Shown here: positions 1 to 9,344 of the stretch, piece by piece
How positions within the stretch are numbered: position 1 is the stretch's first letter
How the letters are laid out: every line of letters begins with the position of its first letter
Source of the DNA: Agrocybe praecox
Taxonomy: Eukaryota > Basidiomycota > Agaricomycetes > Agaricales > Agrocybaceae
Reading direction: 5' to 3'
Assembly: GCA_964017145.1 (NCBI GenBank)
Contig: OZ024845.1
Location: forward strand, 3,410,001 to 3,474,000
DNA length: 64,000 nt
Made by a program: the position numbers and the translations under genes
The notes under the pieces: model-generated
Seen by the model: only the letters and a program-made list of their open reading frames with translations
What the model was told of the DNA's origin: nothing
Database searches by the model: none

Positions 1-938
1 TTTCTCGCCTGTCGCGACAGAGGCTCGCCCTGGAAATAGGTTGTTGGATTTATTTGACAACCGATTCACATTCGAACCATGTCCAACTGACGATGAACAG
101 GCGGATGTGGTTCACGTAGGTCTTAACCAAATGCTCCGTGAAGCACAAGACCAAGAAACAACGGTGTATTGTGCGGTCGATGCTTCGGTGCTGAACGATG
201 TACAATGACAGGTGGTTTCTACTGCCTTACTATACCAGAGACATGAACGGATTCATACCGTATCGCATCCAGCCGGACGAGTGACTGCTCCTGATGCAGA
301 ACTCTTTACCATCTGCTCAGCGATTGTCCTTGCTACCCAGCAGGATGAATGCGAACGAATTGTTATATTCACCGACTCAATGGCTTTGGCTAAACGAGCA
401 TTGGATCCCACCCTCCATAGTGGCCAAGGACACTCTTTGGCCATCTGTCGAGCCCTTCAACTGCGGCTAGAAGAAGATGCCGCATGTCAAGTAGACTTCA
501 TTCAGGTTCCTTCAAAACTGAAGTGGAGGATACACCAAGAAGCAAATGACATTAGTCGGGCCCAAGTTGAACCTGTCGGGGACCACCCGGCTACATCTCT
601 TGATAGTGTACAAAAGGTCATCACTAAAACAGTACAGGAGGATTGGAAGACTCTCTTCCGAGACCCTAATTATCGAGGGCACAATTTCTTGTCACTCAAG
701 AATCTCGCCGGGGATTTACTCGAGCCTACGTATCTTCAAGAAGGTACCTGGCTCCGCAAAGTGAAAGACGCACACATTCCGTACGTTGCGAGGATGATGA
801 GATGCATCCTCAATCATGCTCCAATTGGTGCTTACTACGAGCACTTCAACATTCAAGAACCTCATGCATGTGAATGTGGGCACCACCGCATGCACACATA
901 TTGCAAGTGTATACCAAACACACATGCGAGCGAGACAG
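1..938 (+). pseudogene. non-LTR retrotransposon ORF2 fragment (RNase H and C-terminal region)
   Basis: This is the 3' part of the same reverse-transcriptase ORF2 that recurs at 9345-13205, here on the plus strand and cut by the window edge. The translation covers the RNase H domain (VDAS, AELF and FTDSMA motifs carrying the acidic catalytic residues, then the HQEAND region) and the start of the C-terminal Cys/His cluster (HACECGHH). An in-frame TGA at 206-208 stands where the other copies have CGA (Arg), so the fragment is dead. The frame degenerates in the Cys/His cluster near 890 and is cut at 939 by the poly(T) tract of an oppositely oriented copy. It has no start of its own. Confidence 0.85.
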
Positions 939-1495
939 TTTTTTTTTTTTTAAAAAAAAATCAAAGGACTGAAGTCCCACTTGTATTCCGGTGCGCAATT
1001 GCAGTCCGGTCCCTACATTACATACATAAGCATGCTAAGCAAGATTTAATACTATGCTACATCTGCAAGGGCAGGCAAAGGCCCGCCAAGATTGCAGACC
1101 GCTGTTAGGCAGTCAGGATGTTGCTGATTCGACAGCGCGTGCGCCGTCGCAAGCGTTCAGGCATTCATGGCCGGGCATCAAGCCCAACCCGCAGTCCACA
1201 CCCCGCCCAGTCCACAGTCCACACCCCACCCAGCCCGCAGTCCCCTCACGTTCCAAGTCGCATCGCTGCTTCCGCTTAGCCTGAGTGCCCCCGAAGGGTC
1301 AGGCCGAAGCCCACAAACCAAGGTACCCACTGAAGGGCCCCAAACGCCCCCACAGGGTCAGGACGAATCCCACAAGTCCGAGTACTGAGGTGTGCACCAT
1401 TGTAATGGCAAAGAGTCCGAAGTCCGGGCAGAACATGTTCCGCAGCCCAGGAGAAACATGTCCCGCAGGCTGAGCCTTGCCCAACCTACTAATCC

Positions 1496-2303
1496 AACCC
1501 CTGCGGGTCGCTTGAATGCAAAAACCGAATCGTTGTCGTCCAAGAATTTGATCAGATGCACCAGGAGTTCCAGTGACTGACCGTCATGCTCACGTGTATG
1601 TTTTGTACACGATTGCAATATATGTGCATGTGTTTGCAGGTGGTGGCCGCATTCACATGCATGGGGTTCTTGAATGTTAAAGCGCTCGTAATAAGCACCA
1701 ATTGGAGCGTGATTGAGGATGCATCTATTCATCCTCGTGACGAGCGTTACTAGCTTGTCTTTCACTTTGCGGAGCCAAGTACCTTCGTTGAGGTACATCA
1801 GCTCGAGTAAATCCCCGGCGAGATTCTTGAGGCGCATGAAGTTGTGCCCTCGGTAGTTGGAGTCGCAGAATAATACCTTCCACTCCTCCTGTACGCCCTT
1901 AGTGACGGACTTTCGTACATTATCTAGTGATGTAGCCGGGTGATCCCCGAGAGGTTCGACTTGAGCCCGACATATGTCATGGGCCTCCTGATGTATCTTC
2001 CATTTCGGTTTCGAAGGAACCTGAATGAAATCTACGTGGCACGCAGCATCTTCTTCTAGCCACGGTTGTAGGGCTCAGCATATGGCCAAGGAATGTCCTT
2101 GGCCACTATGGAGGGTGGGGTCCAATGCTCGTTTGGCCGAAGCCATCGAGTCAGTGAAGATTACGATTCTTTCGCAATCGTCCTGCTGGGTGGCAAGAAC
2201 AGTTGCTGAGCGAATAGCAAAGAGTTCTGCATTGGGAGCAGTCACTCGTCCAGCTGGGTGCAACATGGTATGAATTCATTCGTGCCCCCGGTATAGTAAG
2301 GCA
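1496..2303 (-). pseudogene. ORF2 C-terminal part of the interrupted retrotransposon copy
   Basis: Minus-strand translation gives the RNase H core (AELFAI, FTDSMASAKRALDPTLHSGQ) at about 2075-2266. The C-terminal domain follows, with the Cys/His cluster (HACECGHHLQTHAHILQSCTKH) at about 1595-1700. The usual TAA after PAGVG has changed, so the frame reads into the 3' UTR. The stretch between about 1840 and 2070 no longer reads in one frame. The rest of this ORF2 lies beyond the inserted transposon, from 4719. Confidence 0.75.
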
Positions 2304-2814
2304 CTTAGTACTGCCAAAATTATATATGAGTTTCCCTTAGTTGCCCAACAAAGGTGATGCATCCAGGTGGGAAATGACCCAACTGCCCAAATCATATATC
2401 AGAGTGACCAACAGTAATTAGAAGGATGTAGTCATGTGAAAATCATGTGAAAAGCATGTGAAAAGCATGTGATCTGTACACAGCCACCAACATCTATTTT
2501 TATTAAAATGTTTTAAAAATAAATGTGTTCTAAAAATAGATTTATATAATTGCCCCAAATATATAATATGTTCTAAAAATAGATCATTTTTAAAAATAGT
2601 TTCTTCTTATTTGGAAATTCTGTAAATTGTTCTAAGAATAGATCTATGCTAAAAATAGACTTGTTCTAAAAATAGATTTTATCTTATCCTTTCTTATCTA
2701 AGTCTCATCTATCATGTATTAAAGGACCTTTATCTTAAAATCTCAAAGTCCAAAGTCCTCTTGCCTTATTGGGTTATTTGGATGTGATGTCACTCAAAAG
2801 CCTTGCTTGTTATA

Positions 2815-4421
2815 CAGTGAGGGACAAAACCATTCAAATGTTTTTCAAAGTTGAACTGTTGCACAAATAACTTGGGACTGGATGGTCCAAATTGGTTGAA
2901 ATTTTGAGGCAAGGTAGGTTAGGATGTGAGTAACATATGATAATTTGTTTCATTACATAATCTTGTTTTATTCCCACGATATTAATATATTACTGATACA
3001 TGTACATTTGAACGGTTTTGTCCCTACTCTATATTGGGCACATGACTTTGTTTAATCAAAGCAAATAAGTACAAATAAAATCATGTGACTGCCTTAGAAT
3101 ATGTATATATACTCTGTGCCCAACCTCCAACTATCCCCCACATCAAAACCTCTCTCAGACCCTCATGCGATCACTTACTCCTGCTCAATTCAATCGGGTT
3201 CTTGAACTGCTTGACAAAGGACTTTCTGGTCACTCTATCCCTACCACCACTGGCATAAGTGTTGGTTCTATATCCAAGATCCGATCCAAACACAGATCAT
3301 CAACTTCCAAAGCTGCTGGTGGCCGTCCACACAAGCTTTCTCCTACCGATACCCATTATGCTGTCCATCTTATCACCTCTCAGAAGGCTGACAGTGCCAC
3401 TGATGCCACCAAAACATTATAAAACATGACCAACACATCTTTCTCTATAAAGACAGTATGCCGAGCACTCTGTGGAGTTGGTATGAAGGCTGTGACAAAG
3501 CGAAAACGACCATTTCTCTCCAAAAGGCATAGGAGAATACGGACGGACTATGCAGAAGTGCACAAACACTGGACAGTGGATGACTGGAAGAGGGTCTGCT
3601 GGACAGATGAAACCAAAATCAATCGTTTGGGGTCAGATGGGAAGAGGTGGGTGTGGAAAAGGGAGGGAGAGGGGTTGACCAATAGGCTGGTGCAGGGAAC
3701 GGTCAAGTTTGGAGGAGGAAACTTGATGTTCTGGGGCTGTATGTTTTGGGAAGGAGTAGGATATGGCACCAAGATTGATGGGAGGATGGATGCTGATCTA
3801 TTTGTCAGCATTTTGGATGATGAACTCATGCAGAGCCTTGAATATTACAACAAAAAGCCAGAGGATGTCCTTTTTCAGCAGGACAATGATCCCAAACACA
3901 AGAGCAAAAAGGCCCAGAAGTGGCTCCAAAACAGTGGATTACAACTCATGGAGTGGCCCCCTCAATCAGCTGACCTAAATCCAATTGAACATCTTTGGCA
4001 TTACCTCAAAACCAAGCTTGGAGGCTATGAAAGGCAACCTTCTGGAATTGCAGAGTTGTGGGAGAGGGCACAAAAGGAATGGAATGATATTCTACCTTCT
4101 GTTTGTCAGAATCTGATAGAGAGTATGCCTAAAAGGATTCAGGCTGTATTACAGGCCAAGGGGGGTTATACCAAGTACTAGAAACTTAGAATACTGTATT
4201 ATAATAGGGCAGGGACAAAACCGTTCAAATGTACATGTACCAGTAATATATTAATATCGTGGGAATAAAACAAGATTATGTAATGAAACAAATTATCATA
4301 TGTTACTCACATCCTAACCTACCTTGCTTCAAAATTTCAACCAATTTGGACCACCCAGTCCCAAGTTATTTGTGCAACAGTTCAACTTTGAAAAACATTT
4401 GAACGGTTTTGTCCCTCACTG
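2815..4421 (+). mobile_element. Tc1/mariner element, copy 1, with about 210-bp terminal inverted repeats
   Basis: The element runs from CAGTGAGGGACAAAAC to its complement and is flanked by TA on both sides (2813-2814 and 4422-4423). The two roughly 210-bp ends (2815-3025 and 4211-4421) are near-perfect inverted repeats. The related DNA transposon at 6664-7569 shows the empty site, with one TA between GTTTTG and ACATGCCTGCC, which confirms the boundaries. A single transposase gene lies between the repeats. Confidence 0.93.
3165..4181 (+). pseudogene. Tc1/mariner transposase (DD34E), one nonsense codon
   Basis: The protein would bind the terminal repeats and catalyse cut-and-paste transposition at TA. 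An N-terminal helix-turn-helix region (about residues 1-60, with GGRPHKL after it) is followed by the DDE catalytic domain. The first Asp is in CWTDETK, the second in FQQDNDPKHK, and Glu is in LNPIEHLW, 34 residues after the second Asp. Length is 338 codons, normal for the family. The start is the ATG at 3165. One TAA at 3420-3422 splits the frame after KTL, where the second copy (26886-27902) reads KTLKD. All catalytic residues survive, so the copy is one base change from an open frame. Confidence 0.9.
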
Positions 4422-4718
4422 TATATCATGCCTGCCCCTGCCTGCTAACATCCTTATTTATTGTTTGTTTGTATTTGAGGCCATATAAACATATGAGTGG
4501 AGCTTAAACATGTAAATAAATGCAAGCAAAAAGTCATGTGTTTGGCGTTTGATGCCATCAACAGCAGACATATGACTATAGTCACAAATGGTCACAATAG
4601 GCCAGCCAAACGGCTTGATACATGATTTTAGGCAGTTGGGTCATTTCCCACCTGGATGCATCACCTTTGTTGGGCAACTAAGGGAACTTGATGTAGAAAT
4701 TTGACAGTACTGGCTGAG

Positions 4719-6152
4719 TAAGGCAGTCAAGATCGCCTGTTGCTGTATGTTGTTCGGCACCGAAGCGTTGACCGCACAATACACCGTTGTTTCTTCCTTC
4801 TGTGCCTCTTTGAGGAACTTGTTAAGTTCAATGAGCACCGCTTGGCCTGATGCCTCGTCAGTTGGGCAGGGTTCGAAAGTGAATTGGGTGCTGTATAAGT
4901 CCAGCATTCTGTTTCCAGGATGAGCCTCCCATGCAACGGGTGCGAAAGACTCTGTGAGTTCAGGAAGATGACAGTCTATCTCCATGAGGGCTCCTCCGAC
5001 CTTTGCTTTCTGGGCAGGAGTGAGCCTTGAGATTGCCAACGGGTGAACGTCAGCCCGCTTATGATGCTCCTCAGAAAGGAGTGACCTAAGTGGATGAGTG
5101 TCTGATAACGTGGCAGCCCAGTAGTTGGACCGGCCGCCTAGTTTCTTCAGATGGAGGTGTGCGGGTGTCAGGGCAACACTAAGATCAGTGTGACAAGGCC
5201 ACCAACAAAGACAAAGCAAGAGAGAGAGAGAGAGATAAAGAGAGAGAGAGAGAGACACTCAATGGTTCTAAGAGATCACACCAATGATAGTGGATATCCT
5301 AAGAGATTGAAGCTGGGGCTACAGCTACCTACATGTCCAGTATATATACCCTACAGCTATTCTAGAATATTCCTACATTACATCATGAAACAAAAGGATG
5401 AGTAAGACAATGACATCATGAAACAAGGAGAAGAATGATGTGGAGCAATTGAGGCAGTGCTCATGGGAAATAAAGATGATAAATATCTAATCAAGGATCT
5501 AAGTGATAATCAATGAGATAATCAAGGAGATAATCAAAGATGTAAAAGAGATAAGATATCTACATAATTAAGAAAGGGAAAAATGCGAAATAAATATATA
5601 AAAATAGAGAAAACTAGGGGAAACCCTGACAGCGGGGGAGGTGCAGAACGCACCTGTAATCCAAAGTGCCGCTTTATGCTGCATTTTGCGCATGTCTTCG
5701 AGCGCTCCCTTAGATCGGGAGCCTTTGAAGTACCACAGACGATAACCGTACGTTGCAATCGGTAGTACGCATGCACAATACAGTAGTCGCTTCTCCTTGG
5801 GGTGGAGACCGCAAGTTGAGCTTCCAAGCATTTTCATGGCTTTCACTGATGATAGGGACTTAGTAGAATAGAACGGCACATGCTCTTTGAATGTCAGCTT
5901 GAAGTCAAAGAAGAAGCCCAAGTAGTGCCAAACGCGCTCTGGGTGAAGGGGGGTGCCGCCTGTGTAGGGGGCATACTTGAGGTCAAGAGGTGGTGAGTCG
6001 TAGTTATGCGACCTGTCGAAGCATGTGTGTTTGGATTTGTTGTGTTTGAGGATGAGTCCGATGGCAGTGAAGAGTCAAATGAGGACTGCATAGGCAGCCA
6101 CAAGGGTTACTGTGTTCTCCTGGAGGGTTTTGGCTTGGGCAATGCAAATGCC
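4719..6152 (-). pseudogene. ORF2 reverse transcriptase to RNase H part of the interrupted copy
   Basis: Read from 6152 downwards, this resumes the copy that stops at 2303. The RT segment after the YVDD box (KLTFKEH, STKSLSSVKAMKMLGSST, YGYRLWYFKGSRSKGALED) lies at 5632-6152. The linker and the first part of RNase H (LKKLGGRSNY, TVYCAVNASV) lie at 4725-5165. A solo LTR at 5166-5631 separates the two. It carries scattered substitutions relative to the copy at 9345-13205. The 5' end is cut in the YVDD region by the next element's poly(T). Confidence 0.85.
5166..5631. mobile_element. solo LTR, Ty3/gypsy type
   Basis: The 466-bp segment begins TGTCAGGG and ends CCCTGACA, the classic inverted termini of Ty3/gypsy LTRs. 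It is bracketed by a 5-bp direct repeat GCGGG (5161-5165 and 5632-5636). Removing it and one GCGGG restores the retrotransposon ORF2 sequence seen at about 10600-10640. It contains a GA-rich microsatellite (5217-5253), a TATATATA stretch near 5341 and repeated GATAATCAA units (about 5507-5540). No internal gag-pol is present, so it arose by LTR-LTR recombination. Confidence 0.87.
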
Positions 6153-7612
6153 ATTTTTTTTTTTTTTTTTTTTTAAATCAAAGGACTGAAGTCCCACTTG
6201 TATTCCGGTGCGCGATTGCAGTCCAGTCCCTACATTACATACAAAAGCATGCTAAGCAAGATTTGATACTACGCTACGTCTGCGAGGGCGGGCAAAGGCC
6301 CGCCAAGATGGCAGACCGCTGTTAGGCGGTCAGAATGTTGCTGGTTCAATGGCGCTTGCACCATCGCAAGCAATTAAGCAATATGGCCGGGCATCGAGCC
6401 CAACCCACAGACCACACCCCACCCAGCCTACAGTCCACACCCCACCCAGTCCGCAGTCCCCTCACGTTCCAAGTCGCATCGCCGCTTCCGCTTAGCCCGG
6501 GTGCCCCCGAAGGGTCAGGCCGAAGCCCACAAACCTGTTGCTGGTTCAACGGCGCGAGCGCCGTCGCGAGCGATTAAGCAATGTGACTGGGCATCAAGCC
6601 CAACCCACAGTCCACACCCCGCCCAGCCCACGGTCCACACCCCACCCAGTCCGCAGTCTCCCACAAGTTACTGGCAGACTCATCCATGGATGACTGGTAG
6701 TTACCACTTAAGGGTTATGCATCCCCACAGGCCACTACCCACTTGCCCAATGTCATGTATCAGGGTGACCGACAGTGACTAGAGGGCCGTAGTCATGTGA
6801 AAGTCATGTGATCTGTTGCACAGCCACCAAAACCAAAATTGTAGAGAAAAATTCAAAAGCTATGGTAAATATTTTTTATTACATAATCATCAACGGTTCA
6901 GCCACAAAACGCAAAATATCCGCAGAAAGCCGGATACAAATCAAAATAAAAGATTAAAATATTCGTAGCAAGCTGAAAAAAATTTCTAAAATCATCAAAA
7001 AATGTGTACTATACCATTTTAGGCTTGAACTAACCAAATATGTAAAGTGTTCTAAAAATAGATCTGGGCTATAAATAAATGTATTACCTATTCAATACAA
7101 AAATATTTTTAAAATAGAAATTTTGTGTTAAAAATAGATTTAATCTTATTTGGTCATGTATTAGTCCCATCTATCATGCATGAAAGGCCTTTATCGCAAA
7201 ATCTCAAAGTCCAAAGTCCTCTTGCCTTATTGGGTTGCTTGGATGTGATGTCACTCAAAAGCCTTGTTTGTTTTGTAACATGCCTGCCCCTGCCTGCTGA
7301 CATCATTATTTATTATTTGTTTGTATTTGAGGCCATATAAACAAGTGAGTGGAGCCCAAACATGTAAATAGAGGCAAGCAAAAAGTCATGTGCATTGATT
7401 TTGATGCCATCAATAGCAGACACATGACTATAGTCACAATAGGTCACAATAGGTCACATCAGGTCACAATAGGCCAGCCAGAGGGCTTGGGAAGTGGCCA
7501 GTGGGAATGCATAACCCTTATCTGGTAACTACCAGTGCTTCATGCATAAATTTGACAGTAGAGGCTGAGTCTCCTCACGTTCCAAGTCGCATCGCCGCTT
7601 CCGCTTAGCCCG
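6153..7612 (-). mobile_element. retrotransposon 3' UTR fragment with poly(A) tail, split by a DNA transposon
   Basis: A poly(T) run (about 6153-6174) begins a minus-strand fragment matching only the family 3' UTR: ATCAAAGGACTGAAG, the stem-loop region, then proline-rich-looking repeats. An internal duplication of the GTTGCTGGTTCAA...AAGCAATG section is visible near 6340-6390 and 6537-6585. The fragment is cut at about 6663 by the DNA transposon and resumes at 7570-7612 with TCTCCTCACGTTCCAAGTCGC, then ends at AGCCCGG. It has no coding capacity. Confidence 0.75.
6664..7569. mobile_element. non-autonomous DNA transposon, second copy of the family at 2304-4718
   Basis: The inner sequence aligns with the copy at 2304-4718: TATCAGGGTGACC, AGTCATGTGAAA, AAAGTCCTCTTGCCTTATTGG, GCCTGCCCCTGCCTGCT, TTTGAGGCCATATAAAC and AGTCACAATAGG. 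It lacks the Tc1/mariner insertion. Terminal inverted repeats of about 75 bp start near CTGGCAGAC on the left and the complement of TTTGACAG on the right, both followed inward by CTGGTAGTTACC. TCTCC flanks both sides as an imperfect target duplication inside a retrotransposon 3' UTR. Four GGTCACA motifs cluster at 7431-7476 near the right end. No transposase is present. Confidence 0.7.
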
Positions 7613-8816
7613 GTAAGGTGCTTGCTGCGGGGTTGAGTGTGTATGTACGATTTGTACTTTGTATATACTCCGAAACAAAACCCAATCAATGTGATTAGTT
7701 CTTTCGTGGGAGGGATACGCGATACGCGTCGTTAATTATGTTTTCTCTCTAAAGATACGCTCTCTAATGCAACAGAACGTTTCCTAGGATCAAAGATCAC
7801 AAGTGTTTGAGTAGCTTACGCACAAAGCGAAGTTCCTCGGAAAGTGTAAACGTAGATTTAATGTGTTTCCACAAGATATAGTGTGTAGGTAGTTCGCCAC
7901 TTAGGCTGGATACTTAATCCAAAGTCTTTTAATCACTTAGAAAGGGGACTCAATCCTAAACGGGCCACTTAGGCGTCACTTAGACTATTTGCCACTTAGG
8001 CAGGGAACTTATCCCTCGGAACGGGCCACTTAGGCGTCACTTAGACAATTCTTGCCACTTAGGCGGGTATTAAGCTTTATGTCACTTAAGACAGAGGAAA
8101 CTTTATCCCAATACGTTTATTTAGGTTCCTCGAGAACTCTACAAGTTAACTCAAGTTGCTCAACTAATGCCAAGATGCTCAAATGACACGGTAGGTAGTC
8201 TGTTCAATAAAACCAACTCTTGCGGAGATTTATTAGGTACCAAAGGTCGATCCTAGGAGTTTGCAACTCAATGCGCATTCCTCGAATGTGGACAACTGGG
8301 TTCTAGTTTATCTGGGGTGCTACGGTAATTTACAGGCTGCTTATATACTGCTAGGTTTCGGAAAATACAGGAATACTTAGAGCGGATCGGAAATGCTCGG
8401 AAAATACAGGAAATAATATTATTGGTTAACGCTAGGTTGCTCCACTCGATGCATAAGCAACCAGTAGGTACCATGCGTGTTTTTGTGTACCTCGGAAGGG
8501 TTCATATGGTTGGGCAAGTCGCTGACTCGAGCATGACGCTCCGAGGGCGCTTATTCGCACTAGCCGACGATCATTGATCGACGTCGTAGGGTCCGAAGCA
8601 TCGGAGTACCGTGTTATCGTATGGATCTACAATCCTCGGCTCCACAACTGCCGTTTAAGGTAACTGCGTATATCCGAGGGTCTTAAGACCATGTGTAAGC
8701 GTTCCTAGGAACTTCTCCTTTTAGGTTTATCAGCGATCTGACTCGAGCAGACGTCGGCAAGTCCTAATTGACATTACTAGTGCTTGTCTCGTCGTTTGCA
8801 TAGTGCCCACTATGTT

Positions 8817-8817
<1 letters not shown>
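7613..8817. other. 1.2-kb non-coding segment with CACTTAGG repeats, origin unknown
   Basis: Nothing here matches the surrounding retrotransposons and no convincing reading frame is seen. Between 7890 and 8090 the motif CACTTAGG or CACTTAGA recurs about ten times, including a 63-bp direct repeat (GGGCCACTTAGGCGTCACTTAGA at about 7961 and 8024). It could be an LTR or internal piece of another retroelement, or original host DNA stranded between insertions. I found no target duplication or TG...CA boundary to decide. Confidence 0.5.
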
Positions 8818-8861
<44 letters not shown>

Positions 8862-8968
8862 AAGGACCGAAGTCCCACTTGTATTCCGGTGCGCGATTGC
8901 AGTCCGGTCCCTACGTTACATACAGTGGCATGCTAAGCAAGATTTATCTACTACGCTACGTCTGCGAG

Positions 8969-9048
8969 GGCGGGCATAAGGCCCGCCAAGAATGCAGACC
9001 GCCGTTAGGCGGTCAGAATGTTGCTGGTTCGATGGCGCTTGCGCCATC
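8969..9048 (-). promoter_or_regulatory. three consecutive stem-loops in the retrotransposon 3' UTR
   Basis: Three perfect short inverted repeats follow one another: GGCGGGC/GCCCGCC (8969-8975 and 8981-8987), GACCGCC/GGCGGTC (8997-9003 and 9008-9014, loop GTTA) and GATGGCGC/GCGCCATC (9031-9038 and 9041-9048, loop TT). The third can also refold as CGCTTGCG/CGCAAGCG. Forms of the first two recur in the 3' UTR copies near 1065-1115 and 6280-6335. In related elements the 3' UTR structure is recognised by the reverse transcriptase to start target-primed reverse transcription; that role here is inferred. Confidence 0.6.
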
Positions 9049-9344
9049 GCAAGCGAGCAAGCATTGTGGCCGGGCATCGAGCTCAGCCCACAGTCCACAC
9101 CCCGCCCAGTCCACAGTCTCCTCACATTCCAAGCCGCATCGCTGCTTCCGCTTAGCCCGAGTGCCCCCGAAGGGTCAGGCCGAAGCCCACAAACCCAGGT
9201 ACCCACTGAAGGGCCCCCAACGCCCCCGCAGGGTCAGGACAAATCCCACAAGTTGGAGTACTAGAGCGCGCGCCATTGTAGTGGCAAAGGATCCGCCGTC
9301 CGAGAAGAGCACGTCCCACAGGCCAGGCCAGAGGCCCAGCCTGC

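Larger units (their letters stand above)
2304..4718. mobile_element. non-autonomous DNA transposon (about 806 bp without its nested insertion)
   Basis: The element is bounded by the direct repeat TAAGGCA (2297-2303 and 4719-4725), and the flanks together rebuild uninterrupted retrotransposon ORF2. Its ends are inverted repeats: 2337-2387 matches the complement of 4632-4683 almost perfectly. The outermost bases (CTTAGTACTG on the left, CTCAGCCAGTACTG complemented on the right) are related but not identical. It encodes no transposase of its own; the only coding region belongs to the Tc1/mariner element inside it. The 7-8 bp target duplication is compatible with hAT-like elements, but the superfamily is not proved. 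A related copy lies at 6664-7569. Confidence 0.75.
939..6152 (-). mobile_element. 5'-truncated non-LTR retrotransposon copy, interrupted by a DNA transposon and a solo LTR
   Basis: A poly(T) run at 939-951 is the poly(A) tail of a minus-strand copy. It is followed by the family 3' UTR (about 961-1495) and ORF2 read backwards to 2303. The sequence resumes at 4719 exactly where it stopped, after a 2.4-kb DNA transposon flanked by a duplicated TAAGGCA. It continues through RNase H, is interrupted again by a solo LTR at 5166-5631, and runs back into the reverse transcriptase region until it is cut at 6152 by the next poly(T) tract. The 5' part (ORF1, endonuclease, most of RT) is missing. Confidence 0.8.

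Noticed and set aside
7890..8090. Telomere-like TTAGG content
   Set aside because: The repeating unit is CACTTAGG within a 63-bp period, not TTAGGG in tandem.
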